NCBI GenBank assembly: GCA_002900995.3
Contig: CM035305.1
Location: 5,054,908-5,118,907 of the forward strand
Source: Ganoderma boninense
Taxonomy: Eukaryota > Basidiomycota > Agaricomycetes > Polyporales > Polyporaceae
Length of the DNA stretch: 64,000 nt
Direction: 5' to 3'
The notes under the pieces: model-generated
Seen by the model: the letters and a program-made list of their open reading frames with translations, nothing else
The model's database searches: none
What the model was told of the DNA's origin: nothing
Program-made: the position numbers and the translations under genes
In this document: one piece after another, positions 46,069 to 61,808 of the stretch
Position numbering within the stretch: the stretch's first letter is position 1
Layout of the letters: every line of letters starts with the position of its first letter

Positions 46069-46250
46069 CGAGACTAGAGCCGAGCAAGGGACAGCTGCCT
46101 TGCTTCGCATCCCGAGTTCCAGACTGAGAACCTGTCGAATGTTATGCGAATCTCAAGATGAGGCGTGCGAAGAGGAATGTCAGAAGGAAAGATATAAGAG
46201 GATTCCGCAAGACTTTTTCACAACTCACTCCCTCCTTCCTCTCTCCTCCC
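46069..46250 (+). repeat. Duplicated promoter-like segment, copy 2
   Basis: Partner of 41737-41946, with the same order of landmarks including GATATAAGAGGATT at 46191-46204 and the ACTTTTTCAC tract. It runs straight into the 80-bp tandem repeat, which is absent from copy 1. Confidence 0.55.
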
Positions 46251-46421
46251 ACTCCGAGTCGTCGCTAGTGTGTGGTCGACCTTTGACCCTTGTTATATGC
46301 GTGTGGTCATCGCCGGCGGGAGGTCCTTGCACTCCCGAGTCGTCGCTAGCGTGTGGTCGACCTTTGACCCTTGTTATATGCGTGTGGTTATCGCTGGCGG
46401 GAGGTCCTGGCACCTCCGGGT
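46250..46421 (+). repeat. 80-bp tandem repeat, two full units plus a stub
   Basis: Unit 1 is 46250-46329, unit 2 is 46330-46410, followed by a diverged stub (CACCTCCGGGTC). The units differ at only a few positions. Each contains GTGTGGTCGACCTTTGACCC and GTTATATGCGTGTGGT. The unit length is not a multiple of three over both copies, which argues against coding. Confidence 0.75.
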
Positions 46422-47969
46422 CATAAGAGGTGGTGTGGTGGACCGCAGCGAGCCGATCAACGAACGCCTATGGTGCTTTCACCAGTTGGTTGGTACAATG
46501 AAGTGACAACGATGTGAGTATATTAAGCACTGCACGCCATTTACTTTGGATTCTGACGTACCGTGAGTGATATTGGCACAGTGCTAAATGAGGTACTCGC
46601 CTTCGCTCAGAGACACTGGTCTCTGTAGGCAGGGTATCTGATCCGCACCCTATGTGAGCGTTCCAGACACGACCGGGCTCCTCGAGAAAGCCTTGGCTGT
46701 GGACGCATATATCTGTCGCCTGCTCTGGCTTCCCCTACGACGCGTCTTTCTATCCTCTGCGACTGGTATTTGAAGTAATTAATTTAGCTGAAGTTGAGTC
46801 TTCCACCGTCCGGTACTCTATAGTTTCCTGACTCCGATGACAGAGACAGACTCCGGCTCCCTGACGTGGCCGTGGCAGCCGCAGTCCGAGAAGCTTGAAT
46901 GGTTTTGACAAGAGTCTACTCCGGACCCACTGTCAACAAATTCAACGTAGAGAACCCTCAGCACATTGCATACAAATTTTAGTGCTTGACACTCACTTTA
47001 CTCACGAATAATCATCCAGCTGGCCATGGGGGTCCAATTCAACCTCGCATTTCGCAGTCGATATTGACACGTATTTGTTCAGACGCCCAAATACCAGCAC
47101 AACCTCGCGACCCGTCAACATCAAGTTGTCCGGTGTCACTGTCAGCTACCCAGTGTTCTTGCTTCATACTAATCGCTACTACAATAACAGTGAACCGTGT
47201 TGCTGACAATATCCTTCTTGCGACTTCCAGGCGTCAGGCGGACTCGTTCTGGACAGCTGACGTGCTCTTTGACAATCACACAATGATTTCGCAGGAGGTT
47301 ACGAGAGGCGTTTTGCGGCCGTCGAGCCCTCGTGGTATGGTCTTATGGCCGCATAGCAGGATCCGTCCGAACTACGGGGGAAGTCGCCTGCTCTTCTAGT
47401 CCAACTCCAATCGACCATCACCGTTGTTTTACGTCGTCTGGACGGCCGTCCTCAATCTGGTCATATCATCCTCCTTCAGCTTGGCGCGATGCACCGTCAT
47501 TTATTCAGCACGAAAGACTAGTGCTCCTTCTGTTTTGCTCTCGGGTACTTCGCTGGCTTCCTCAGCTCTCTTCCGACGGCTGGCACATGCCCCGACGCCA
47601 GGCTCCGTCAGGCCATGGTTGTCTGGCTGAACTTCCGCGCACCTATCGAGATGGTTTCGTTGAACAGGTTTTACTTCGATCCACCATTTCCGACCGTGAT
47701 GCAGGCTTCAAAGCTTCAAATTCGAAGCTTCATCTGTATACACAGCTGCAACACCTGGCTTGAAGACCGGAAACCCTGAATAAGCCGTGGGAATGAAGCG
47801 CGTCAAGACAGGAGATTATCTCGTCATTTGACCAACGTTTGACTCCCATCGGTCCGGACTGCACTCGCCTCCGCCGACTTTCTGCTCTCCCACTGCCCGC
47901 TGACCTGCCTACAAATTGCTCCGAGGGGAGCTGCACCTTCATCGCTCTTCGCTCGCTCGCTCGTTTACC

Positions 47970-50557
47970 ATGGCCACCGAAAACCCCTCCGCGATTCTGC
48001 CCACGCTCGAACGCCTCGGTGTGTCCGCTGTGCCTGCCGACGTCGACGCGAAGAAGGTCGCGCAGCTCTGGCTCGGCTCCTTCGACAAGTACCTCCAAAC
48101 CGGCGACATCGATGGCGTCCTCTCCCTCTTCTCGCCCGACGCCTGGTGGCGCGACATGCTCGCTCTCACCTGGGCCTTCCGCACATTCCACACCGCGCCC
48201 AAGATCCGCAAGCTCCTCGAGGACCGGCTGCCCGTCGTCGCGCCCTCGGGCTTCGTCCTCACCGACGCCAAGTTCGAGAACCCGTTCCCGGACCTCGCGT
48301 GGGTGCTCGCGCAGTTCTCCTTCGAGACGAAGACAGGCAAGTGCAGCGCCATCGCGCGCCTGGTCCCCACCGCGGACGGCGGCTGGACGGGCTTCACGTT
48401 CTACACGAACCTCGAGGACCTCAGGGACTTCCCCGAGAAGATTGGTGCGCTCCGGAATCACCTGCCCAACCACGGCAAGTGGCTCGCACAGCGCGAGCGC
48501 GAGCGCGAGTTCGCGGATCACGACCCGACCGTGCTCATCGTCGGCGGCGGGCAGAGCGGGCTCAACGTCGCGGCGCGCCTGAAGCTGCTCGACATCCCGA
48601 CGCTCATCGTGGAGAAGAACAAGCGCATCGGCGACCAGTGGAGGAACCGGTACCAGGCGCTGTGTCTGCACGACCCCGTCTGTGAGTCCGCGCACTACTC
48701 CCGCGACGCTTCTATCTGCTAACCATCACGTCTCCGCGGTCAGGGTACGATCACCTGCCCTACATCCCGTGAGTGTTTCTTCTGCATAGGTGCGATCTCC
48801 CACCCTCCCTCTGACAGCGCCGCAGCTTCCCCGCTTCGTGGCCCGTCTACACGCCCGCGCACAAGCTCGCGAACTGGCTCGAGTCGTACGCGGAGGCGCT
48901 CGAGCTGAACGTGTGGACGTCCTCGACGGTGCAGAGCGCGACGCAGGACGGGAACAACGAGTGGGACGTCACCGTGGCGCGTGCGCGGACGGGTCGACGC
49001 GCGTGCTCCACGTCCGCCACATCGTGTTCGCGATCGGCCTGGGCGGGAACAACCCGTTCGTGCCGGAGATTGCGGGGCGCGAGGCGTTCCAGGGGCAGGT
49101 CCTGCACTCGACCGCGCACAACTCGGCGAAGGACCACCTCGGCAAGAGGGTCTTTATCGTGGGGTCCGCCACGTCGGGTGAGTGCGTTCTACGCTCGATA
49201 CCGCGAGCAGCACGAGATGTGCTGACGATATCGCGAAGCGCACGATATCGCGGCAGACTACGTCGAACACGGTGTCGGTGCGTGAATCTCTCCTCCCTGC
49301 CCCGCTCTCCGCGCTCCGCCTGACTCTGACTCGCACATTCCCGTCCTGGGCGCAGACGTCACGATCTATCAGCGCGAGTCGACGTACATCATGACTACAA
49401 AGAACGGCATGCCCGGCTTGCTCGGTCGTACGTCCTCTCTTCCCCGTCCTGATGCTGTTCCGCCCCGCCTGACGCGTCATGTGCCTCCCGCAGACCTGTG
49501 GTGGGAAGGAGGGCTGCCCACGGACGTCGCGGACCGGATCGACGCGTCGATGCCGACCTGGATCGCCGAGGAGTCTCGAAGCGGCACACCGCCAGGATCG
49601 CTGAGGTGGACAAGTACGTCTTCGTCGCGGGGCGCGGGCGGTGGGACACGCTTAACCGTGCAACATGGATATGATGCAGGGAGCTCATCCAAAACCTGAA
49701 CAAGATCGGCTTCCGCACGCACCTCGGGCCTGACGGCTCGGGCTTCCTCGCGATGGCCAAAAGGCGTGGAGGCGGGTACTACCTCGGTGCGTGCCCGCGT
49801 CGTCGCGCTTTTCGTGCTTGCAGGGGGACAGGGCTTGACGTGGAGAGGACAGACGTCGGCGCGTCGCAGATGCTGATCGACGGGAAGATCAAGCTGAAGA
49901 GCGGCAGCGCTATCAAGCGCTACACGAAAACCGGGTTCGAGTTCGAGGACGGGAGCACGGTCGACGCGGACGTCATTATGTTCGCGACTGGGTGAGTCGT
50001 GAACCTTCTGTCTGCCTTCTGTTCTACTCCTTGTTCCTGTCCTTCACCCGTTCTGCTTGCTTGTGTCGACCTCTTGCTCGTGCTGACCTCTTTTTTTCGT
50101 TCTTCGTGCCATAGGTTCGACTCTCCGATGGTGACAGTCAAGAAGATCCTCGGAGACGACGTCGCGGCGCGCGTGAAGCCAATGTGGGGCCTCGACGAGG
50201 AGGGCGAGCTGCGCAACGTGTGGCGCGACACGGGCGTGCCCAACTTCTGGTTCATGATGGGCAACCTGATGTGGTGCCGGTTCCACTCCAAGCACCTCGC
50301 ATTGCGTGAGTATCTTTTCACTGCTGTTCGTGTTTATCTTGGTGGTGCCTGTTTGTTCCCGTGCCCCAAAATGTGTGGGTGGCTGTGGTCGAATGTTGCA
50401 TCTGCCGCCACTGCATTAGCATCTGTGCTTTCTGGACGGCTCTGTTGCTCTGGAAGATATAGTGTGCTGACTCATGTGCATTGGCTGGTTTACAGAGATC
50501 AAGGCCGTCGAGGAGGGCGTTCTCCCTGGTAGCGGCAGCGAGTACCGCTACCAGTGA
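47970..50557 (+). CDS. Flavin-containing monooxygenase (YUCCA/FMO-like) with SnoaL-like N-terminal part
   Basis: An NAD(P)H-dependent flavin monooxygenase of unknown substrate. The ATG at 47970 opens MATENPSAILPTLERLGVS. The first 170 residues resemble a SnoaL/NTF2-like fold (FDKYLQTGDIDGVLSLF, WWRDMLALTWAFRTFHT), a common fusion in fungi. The FAD motif is VLIVGGGQSGLNVAARLKLL, then RIGDQWRNRYQALCLHDPV. The NADP motif region is RVFIVGSATS (FVGSATSA in relatives), and MFATG ends the last Rossmann part. Some ten introns join in frame, and the stop is at 50557. Two one-base losses break the frame: near 48984 (before ADGSTRVLHVRH) and near 49573 (before SKRHTARIAEVDK). All motifs are intact, so these may be sequence errors. 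No signal peptide; cytosolic. Confidence 0.88.
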
Positions 50558-51041
50558 AAATTGCGATACCTAAACCAAGGGCCGACATCTACCACAGCAG
50601 GACATATGGTGATATCCGAAGACTACACAAAGGGCAATCTGTCGAAATGTTAGAGAAAGGTACGATTATACCGAGGATTTGGAAGTAGAAGCTTAGACGT
50701 GGAGCGCACGTTGTACGATACGTTTGTGCCCGTTCGCGGTAGCCCAGTATCTTTATCAGGGATTCATGCGGTGCCAACCCGGATTTATGTGGGTTTGGTA
50801 TGGTTTAAGTAATGGATGTGTAGTTCTTGTAAGTTCATGTCACTTGCAGGAAGATTACTAGCCATCTGCTCTGGAACATACTTATGGACAGGTATGTACC
50901 ACATGCGGTGCCACAGTGGAATCGCAGGAGCTAATTCAACACGTGATGCCGGTGCAGAAATCTGGTTCAGCTGTTGGTTCGCTGCTGCGGGTACGCGTAA
51001 CCACGTGCAATCAAGACAACAACCTGCGGTCCGAGATAATA
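50558..51041. other. Monooxygenase 3' flank
   Basis: About 480 bp of AT-rich intergenic DNA up to the left end of the inverted-repeat element. Nothing recognised. Confidence 0.5.
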
Positions 51042-51729
51042 ATACAGTAATACACGGGTCCTTCGTCTGCCATGGGTCCTTCGTCTGGCCCATAATTTCC
51101 ACTCTCCTGCGCCTCCCCTGCCGCCAAGTTTGATTGTGTGGTGTTACAAGATACTATATGTCATCAGATGTCGAATATTGGCCCGAACCGCTCTCCCGTT
51201 GTTCACCCCTGCTTGAGTTATGGTGTTTTTGAGGGAAAATTCAGTCCGACCGGGCTATTGACCAAGATCGATGTCAGGTCCGATGGCAAAACTTCGCCAG
51301 GGGAATAAATTTGTATGTACTTTTCTTCATGTCAGAGTTTCAGGATGCTCCATATCTGTACACGCAAGTAGCGAATGTTTTGTCTTGCAAGATGGGTTTC
51401 GACACTCGCTCAGATGAGCGCCAACTTGAAATGCCTGATTTCCCATATTCGCGTCTCGGATATCTTCGGCTAACATCGCTTAGATGAAAATGCCGCTGCA
51501 TTAGGCAAGATCAAGGCAGACGAAGGACCCATGGAGCCCCGATAACAGGAAAGGCAAAGATAGGGCTCGATCTGCACATGAGCCTCTCGATACGCCACAA
51601 AATTTTGGTATATAGTAGCTATCAAGATGCTTATGGACACTGTAACCTCCGATTTGGGGAAAACAAGCATGGGACAGCGCAGGAGAGCAAAGTACCTTTG
51701 TCAGACGAAGGACCCGTGTATTACTGTAT
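51042..51729. mobile_element. 688-bp non-autonomous element with 28-bp perfect terminal inverted repeats
   Basis: The left end 51042-51069 is the exact reverse complement of 51702-51729, 28 of 28 bases. Directly inside the left end (51070-51087) an 18-bp block is also inverted at 51517-51534. The shared core GGGTCCTTCGTCTG therefore occurs twice on the left and twice, inverted, on the right. The interior is AT-rich with no transposase or other coding. I see no clear target-site duplication. It fits a MITE or fold-back element mobilised in trans. Alternatively it is a cruciform-forming palindrome of other origin. Confidence 0.65.
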
Positions 51730-53032
51730 AGACGGCACGAAGGTTATGCATGGCGGTGACAGCCCTTGTTTTGGGTGCGCTAACGAGCTCTAGATCTTAC
51801 GGGGAAGTGAGAGTTTGTGGGTTCCTGGGCCCCCGTGCGAGGTTGAGCATCCGCACCCTATCCAACGATTCTTCAGGACCTCATCCAGAAGTGGACACTC
51901 TTTCATCTCCCGACAGCCAGGCTTCCCTAGAACCTCCTCGACTCAAACTCGGTCCTGCAGTCTACAGCCCTGTACAGCCTTGATCCGTTGGAGCTGGCGT
52001 CTAGACCTTCCGACTTGCGCGTCGAGGACTTGGTGCGCTTTTACCGATCACGCGGAGTTGTTTGCCGTCACCACCGCGGTGCGGCATGCGTGGACAGCTC
52101 GAGCTCAGTGCGCCTCGCTCGCCGGAGTCTCGGACAATGGAGATACTTTCGCGCTCGTCAGGCGGCGAAATAATGGTGGGATTACAGATCAAACATGTAT
52201 CAGACATGACACACAGAGACTGCAAGACTAGGAAAGCGAGACCAGGGAAGGTATTCCATGCAGTAAGAACTTGAACTGTGGAGAAACATGCCAGTAGGTC
52301 TCGTGAATTATGCTCAGCTGTTCTTATTTGGTTCTAATAACTTCGCAGAGGGTGAGGCTGGTGAGAGCACGATGAGGAGGCGAATGAAGGAACTTGATCG
52401 GTGCAAACGAGGTCCACGCGCGCCAAGGGAGCCTAAGATGATCTCCGACCGGCGGGATCACTGACGTTGACGACCAACGGGCTCGGGCCGCACGGCTTCA
52501 CCCTCTCCTCAGCACCGCCAACATTGCTGGCGACGTGTCAGTGATGTCCTCATGCACATCGTGTCGCTGTTATGACCAGGATTGAGAGAGCGATGGTATT
52601 TGCTCTTTTCTGCGAACTCGGTGGAATATTGACGACATAACTTCAAGCTCTCGATGACGGTTAGAAGGTTCGTTCAGTTTGGTCTTGAACTTGCAAATGC
52701 AGACCGCTTGCACTCGTATTGATGCGCGTGGTACCGCTTCAGGTAGATCAAGCATGTCCCACCTGCTCAAACATTCCTTACCCAGGCACACTCCATTGTG
52801 CTGTGCAAGGCGTTCAGGCAGTTCACTTGGCGGGACTGACGCCGCGGAGACCTTCGCCATGTGGGCGACCGTATAACTACCCGCCCGACAATGTTTGCAT
52901 CCTCACGGGTCCTGGTGATTCCCCACTTTCGTCTTCTCTTCCTCTCCTTTTTTCAGGCTTGCGGGCCTCTCTTCCTCTTACGACCTCTTATTTTTGTCTT
53001 TCAATTTTACGAGTCTTGACGACGTCGTCATA
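51730..53032. other. Intergenic, upstream of the second secreted-unknown gene
   Basis: About 1.3 kb. A frame near 51962-52173 reads LELASRPSDLRVEDLVRFYR but has no start, partner exon or known domain. The right end is the promoter of the gene at 53033 and includes the shared 24-bp element. Confidence 0.45.
52899..52922 (+). promoter_or_regulatory. 24-bp upstream element shared with the paralogue (copy 2)
   Basis: Identical to 26472-26495 (reverse strand) and 111 bp before the start codon, against 116 bp in the other copy. A CAGGCTT motif follows it at a similar distance in both. Confidence 0.6.
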
Positions 53033-54829
53033 ATGGTTTTCAGCCCTCTCCTTATCGCTGCGCTCCTTCCCCTTGCTGCCCAGGCGGCTAATGACTGGAA
53101 CAAGCCTTGCTTTGGAACTTGTAGCTGGGATATCACTTCGGACAACGGTGCGGGAACAGTCCATCTGGTGAGTGAATCATCCTCTCCATGTCGCTTCGAG
53201 ACCACAGTCGTTCATCTCATGAAACATACTCTGCTGTACTCGTAACACAGTCAGGTTCCCAGTCCGGTATCTCAGACTTGACAACCGCCGCCGGATGGAC
53301 GATCCTTGATTGTGACCCCAACAAGGCCGATCAGGACATCCGTTTGGTCTGCCATGACCCGTCTAAGGGATGCGACCATGTCAACAACGACGGTGCCGCT
53401 GGTACCATCGTCCGTCTCCCCAAGAATGTACGTTGTATTCTGTTGTCTGTCGAGCTGAACGAGTTGTTGAATCATCTGGCCTAGTGTGCTTCAGTGCCAT
53501 TCGCGCTTGTGACCCGTCACTGGGTTCACGACGACCAGAGCATCCCCTCTCACAAGCGGTCCCTCTTGGCTCGCCGCGATGACTCGAAACACAAGGTGAT
53601 GGGTAGTACCCTGTCCACCGTCTACTCGAATGGAGACCATAAAACCAAGTGAGTGATTTACAGACCGCGCATGATAGAAGAGCCTAACGGAGGAATGTAG
53701 GGGCGAGGTGACACTACACATCCAGGGTTCATCGCTCGCTGGTGCTACCGGGAACTTCACCCAAATCCCTTCCCGCCGGCGCAAGCGCGGTTTGTCGTCG
53801 TGGGTGAAGAAGAGCCTGAAGAACCTTTCCACAGTCCACAAGGACTTGAAGGGCACCGCGCCACTCAACGTCAACAAGAACGTCCCTCTCTTCCACAAGT
53901 CGCTCTCGTGCCCGCAGAAGGGCAAGAGACCCGCCTTTGGCGGGGATGCTGCGGTCAGCCTCGACGCTAAGATCAGCGGAACGGCCCACTACGGTGTCGC
54001 TGCGACTGGCACGCTCGTTCCGCCCGAGCTGAACGATTTCGGACTCTATGTCAGTTTCGACATGGACCTCCTCGGCACGCTCGGGCTTGACACGAACCTC
54101 ATGGGCTCGATCGGCACCGGCAAAATCCCCATCTTCACGACTGGCATTCCCGGCCTCGACTTCCCCGGGCTCTTCAGCATCGGCCCCACCTTCACGGTCA
54201 ACGCCGAAGGGACTGCGACGCTCGACGCGGACGTCAAGACCGACGTGGACATCGACTACAAGCTGAAGGATGTCGAGCTCTTCTTCCCACCCTCTGGGGG
54301 CAAGTCGAAGGGCTCCTTCGTCCCTGGCGACTCGAACATCCAGCTCTCCGTCTCGCCCGGGGTGACCTCGCACGGGCAGGTCGCGGCGCACCTGATCCCC
54401 ACGCTCTCATTCGGTATCAACGCGCTCTCAGGGAAGGTGAAGGCGACGATCGACCTCGACGTTGACGGCGAGGCGGCGGTCGACCTCTCGCTCACCGCGG
54501 CGGCGAAGAAAGCCAAGACAGTCAAAGGCAAGGCCCCCGCGAAGTCGACCTCGAGCTTCGGCGGCTGCGTTGACATTACGTCCGGGCTCACCGTCTCCGC
54601 GCGTGCGGACGCAGATTTCCTCAAGATCTTTGACAAGAGCACGGGCGTCGACCTGTTCAACAAGACGTTCCAGCTGTTCAGGAAGTGCTTTGGGAGCGCG
54701 AAGCGCCGCGATTACGCTGGCCGCTCGCTCGAGGGTCTTCTTGAGAAGCGTGCGGGGCTCAGCTGTCCGGCCGCGGCACTGGAGAAGGCGGCCTCTATCA
54801 CAAAGACTAAGGTCTCTGGCAAGAAGTAA
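53033..54829 (+). CDS. Secreted protein of unknown function (DUF7029/DUF7223-like?), copy 2
   Basis: Intact paralogue of the gene at 24535-26356. Signal peptide MVFSPLLIAALLPLAAQA, then ANDWNKPCFGTCSWDI. Exon 2 has SGISDLTTAAGWTILDCDPN and IRLVCHDPSKGCDHV, paired Cys suggesting disulphides. Exon 3 reads CASVPFALVTRHWVHDDQ. The large last exon (from 53701) has basic residues SRRRKRGLSSWVKKSLK, then the beta-rich core GIPGLDFPGLFSIGPTF, LSVSPGVTSHGQVAAHLIP and SFGGCVDITSG, ending ITKTKVSGKK. Introns are short and in phase, with no frame breaks. The Lys/Arg runs could be Kex2-type sites (KR at the RRRKR stretch). Exported to the wall or medium; function unknown. Confidence 0.9.
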
Positions 54830-55299
54830 GTCTGTTCTCGACATGAGCGAGGGTGTTTGTCGACTCGGTGTTGACAATATTGTTTTGCAGCTTGCACTGA
54901 GCGGCTGTGGCATCCGTCGGCCACTCCCTTCAAGTTCAGGCCGACGTCGTTCGTCTGGGCATCGTTCAGCTCAGGCCTTTCTCGTAAATTATTACCTTTG
55001 TACACTTTTCTCGCACAGCTGGCTTAGATCGTAATCATAATAGTAATCTTTCATTGCACAGGATTGAGTAATATGAGCAGAGCATTACTCCGAACGGGTG
55101 GTTCATAAGCCTATCGCAGTCAACCCACTCTACCTCTGCATCCCGCAGGAGGATTCTGGAGTTCTACGCCCAGTGCGTCTGCAACAACCCAGCGATCATG
55201 CGGCGCGGCCCGTTCTCCTGCGCCTTCGGAAAGGGTGCGCGGCGAGGAGTAAGTAGATCTACAATGACTGGTCTAACCACCAACCACTAAATGTACGGG
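54830..55299. other. Convergent 3' region
   Basis: About 470 bp between two convergent genes. No coding seen. Confidence 0.5.
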
Positions 55300-57056
55300 T
55301 TAAGCAGGAGAGTCGGTTTGCAGTTGTAAATCTTTCCTCAACTTGCGGCCCAGCGTCTCGATGTCGTCCTAACAAAACAAAACAAGTCAGCTTCCGCAGG
55401 AGGAAGGACCGCGTCCTGCATGCCTAACTTACTTCTCCATCCTTGCTGTTGGTCGAGCCAACTGTGTCGGTAAATTTGTCTGTGCGCGATGTGATGTCAG
55501 TGCCGGGGTCAGTACGAAGTGAGGTCGAGCCTGTGCGCAGGTACGGGGCGAAGGCGATCGAATGGCTGGTGACTTCAGATGTAGAGCATGGCGTCGCCAT
55601 CTGCCGTGTCCTGGCGCGAGAGTTGAGCGAGGTTATCATCATGTTAGAGTAGACTGAACCAATGTGAGCCAGTTAGGACTCCAGGATCTGCAACTCTCTT
55701 GGGTGAAGTAGCACGGGAAGGTACATACGTACTCTTGCCTAATATGAGAGCGCTGTCAACGATGAGGAGCGACAGTCGTAAGCACCGTTGTGTCTCTGGA
55801 AACATGACACTGATAGAGGACATACAAGAAGAGGTGCAGGTTCGTATTTTTCGTGGCGGGACCAAGAAACAACCCAAGTTCGATGATGGCGGAGACTGCG
55901 GTGACACATCCAGTCTCGACTGAAAGAAGGATGAGACGGTTGATCGCCCGCTCGCCTCCATTAAGCATCTGAGTGTTGTTCTTTGCCATTGTCAACTGTA
56001 TTCGGCGCAGCCATACACATAGCAGTTAGTGTTACGTTTCAGTCCGATGTGGTTGGCGAGAGCGCCGTACATACCGAGTGCACCATACTAGCAGCAATAA
56101 AGTGTTATGGCGGTCAGACCGACTAGCTGTGAAAGACACGAGGCACACCTGCGCACAATGTCTGCAAGAGCTCCCCCTCCGAGCCAGATAGTGGTCCGGG
56201 GAAAGAATGATTGGAGCCCGGCAATGTCTTGCAAGTTAGCGATCTAATACGCCCGCCCGCCACACTTCATGAGATACGAAGATGAGTTAAAGATAACACT
56301 ATACACGTACGCCGGCTGCAATTGAAAGAGTCGATCCGAGCGAGCGCAATCTGCGAAGAAAAATATCGTCCAGACTCCGATGAACACCGTTGTTTGCGAT
56401 ATGAGGAGAGGATGCTCATCAAGACTATGAGCCCAGGAATGATGATCCATCCATCGAGTGCCCATATGCGCCATGCGTAGAAGATCTGGACTGTAGTAGC
56501 GACTTTGGGTAACCATTAGCAGCAGCCATGCGGCAGGAGACAAGCAACATACGAAAGCCGTTACCAGCCCCGATAGCCGAAAACGTCCAACCAGGCTGAA
56601 CGAGGTTCGTCGTCCTCCCCCATCCTGCGGAAAGTATGTGCCAGCCCATCGCCGCCCCTACAACGGTGACGAAGATGTCCAGAATGAAAACCCAGTACAC
56701 TAATATACACTCCATCGTGTTAGCATCGGATTTGACCACCAATGAAGGAACACACCGAGAGCTTGCATCCACCGTGGGTTGTTCGGATACGAGATGTCAT
56801 AAATATCTAGGGAGAACGGTCAACTGGAAGAGCACAATGGAAATGAAGAAGCGGGGCGTTCCAACTAGTGAGGGCACCAACGAACTATCCTTGGTCAATA
56901 AGCCATACCTGACCGAATACCAAGACTAGGTGGGCTCACTGCAGGGCCAATACTGAGGCAAGTAGATTTTCAGTGCCATACGAGGTATAACGGCTGGACG
57001 TACAGGAGCAAGGTGATAAGAGGCACTACGGGTTCATTGAGTGCATCCGCAGACAT
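55300..57056 (-). CDS. Multi-pass membrane protein, DUF6534 type
   Basis: Basidiomycetes carry many of these seven-helix proteins of unknown function. The start MSADALNEPVVPLITLLL at 57056 is typical. Later exons read GTPRFFISIVLFQLTVLPR, ISYPNNPRWMQAL, VYWVFILDIFVTVVGAAMGW, WGRTTNLVQPGWTFSAIGAG, VATTVQIFYAWRIWALDGW joined to IIIPGLIVLMSI, and INRLILLSVETGCVTAVSAI. The family signature near the C-terminus is LYSNMMITSLNSR, then a Ser/Thr-rich cytosolic tail ending DDIETLGRKLRKDL and stop at 55300. About nine exons. Boundaries of the second exon are uncertain, so I cannot exclude a defect near the N-terminus. Located in a membrane, orientation unknown. Confidence 0.78.
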
Positions 57057-61299
<4,243 letters not shown>

Positions 61300-61808
61300 G
61301 GGTTGCTTGCGGATCACTGGTTGATGGAGGAACGGTCATCGAAATACAGTGGCACCATGTCAGTGGAAATCGTGCGGTTCGGAGTGTACGTTGAGATCTA
61401 TAGCTGCTGGTATTTAGAATGTTGAAACATTCTATCTTAGATAGATAGGCCTTCCATGGGTGTCGTCGCGTCGAGTCATAACACATTTTCACTCCAAGAA
61501 ATATATGGAACGCAAGGGAATGAGTGAGAAGGGATGTCGAGAGGGGTTGGCTCGCAGAATCCATCCCATCCCTCCCTCAATTGTGAGCAACCTCTCCTAT
61601 ACATTGCTACAGGTGTACAGACCTACCCACAACCTATGGTATATTAGCGATATGCGTACGGGAATGATACCGTTGCGAGTCAGCGTTGTGAAGTCCAAGA
61701 TACGCGAAGTCCAAAATATCCAATCAGTAAGGTACAAGGTGTCCGTTTTGAGTTGAGAAGAGTCCTAAGCAAAGCAAACAAGCACACGAATGCTGCTGAA
61801 GTACGTGT
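61300..61808. other. Convergent region between two GMC genes
   Basis: About 510 bp, AT-rich, between the stop codons of the aryl-alcohol-oxidase-like gene and GMC copy 2. Nothing recognised. Confidence 0.5.

Larger units (their letters stand above)
46031..47969. other. Intergenic with duplicated and tandem repeats
   Basis: Holds the second promoter-like segment (46069-46250), an 80-bp tandem repeat and DNA weakly similar to 42140-42310 at about 46905-47090. The right end (47770-47969) is the monooxygenase promoter, with a pyrimidine-rich leader before the ATG. No gene recognised between. Confidence 0.5.

Noticed and set aside
46986..47399. Open frame of 137 codons upstream of the monooxygenase
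   Set aside because: It overlaps the duplicated non-coding segment, and the matching stretch of the other copy is not conserved as protein.
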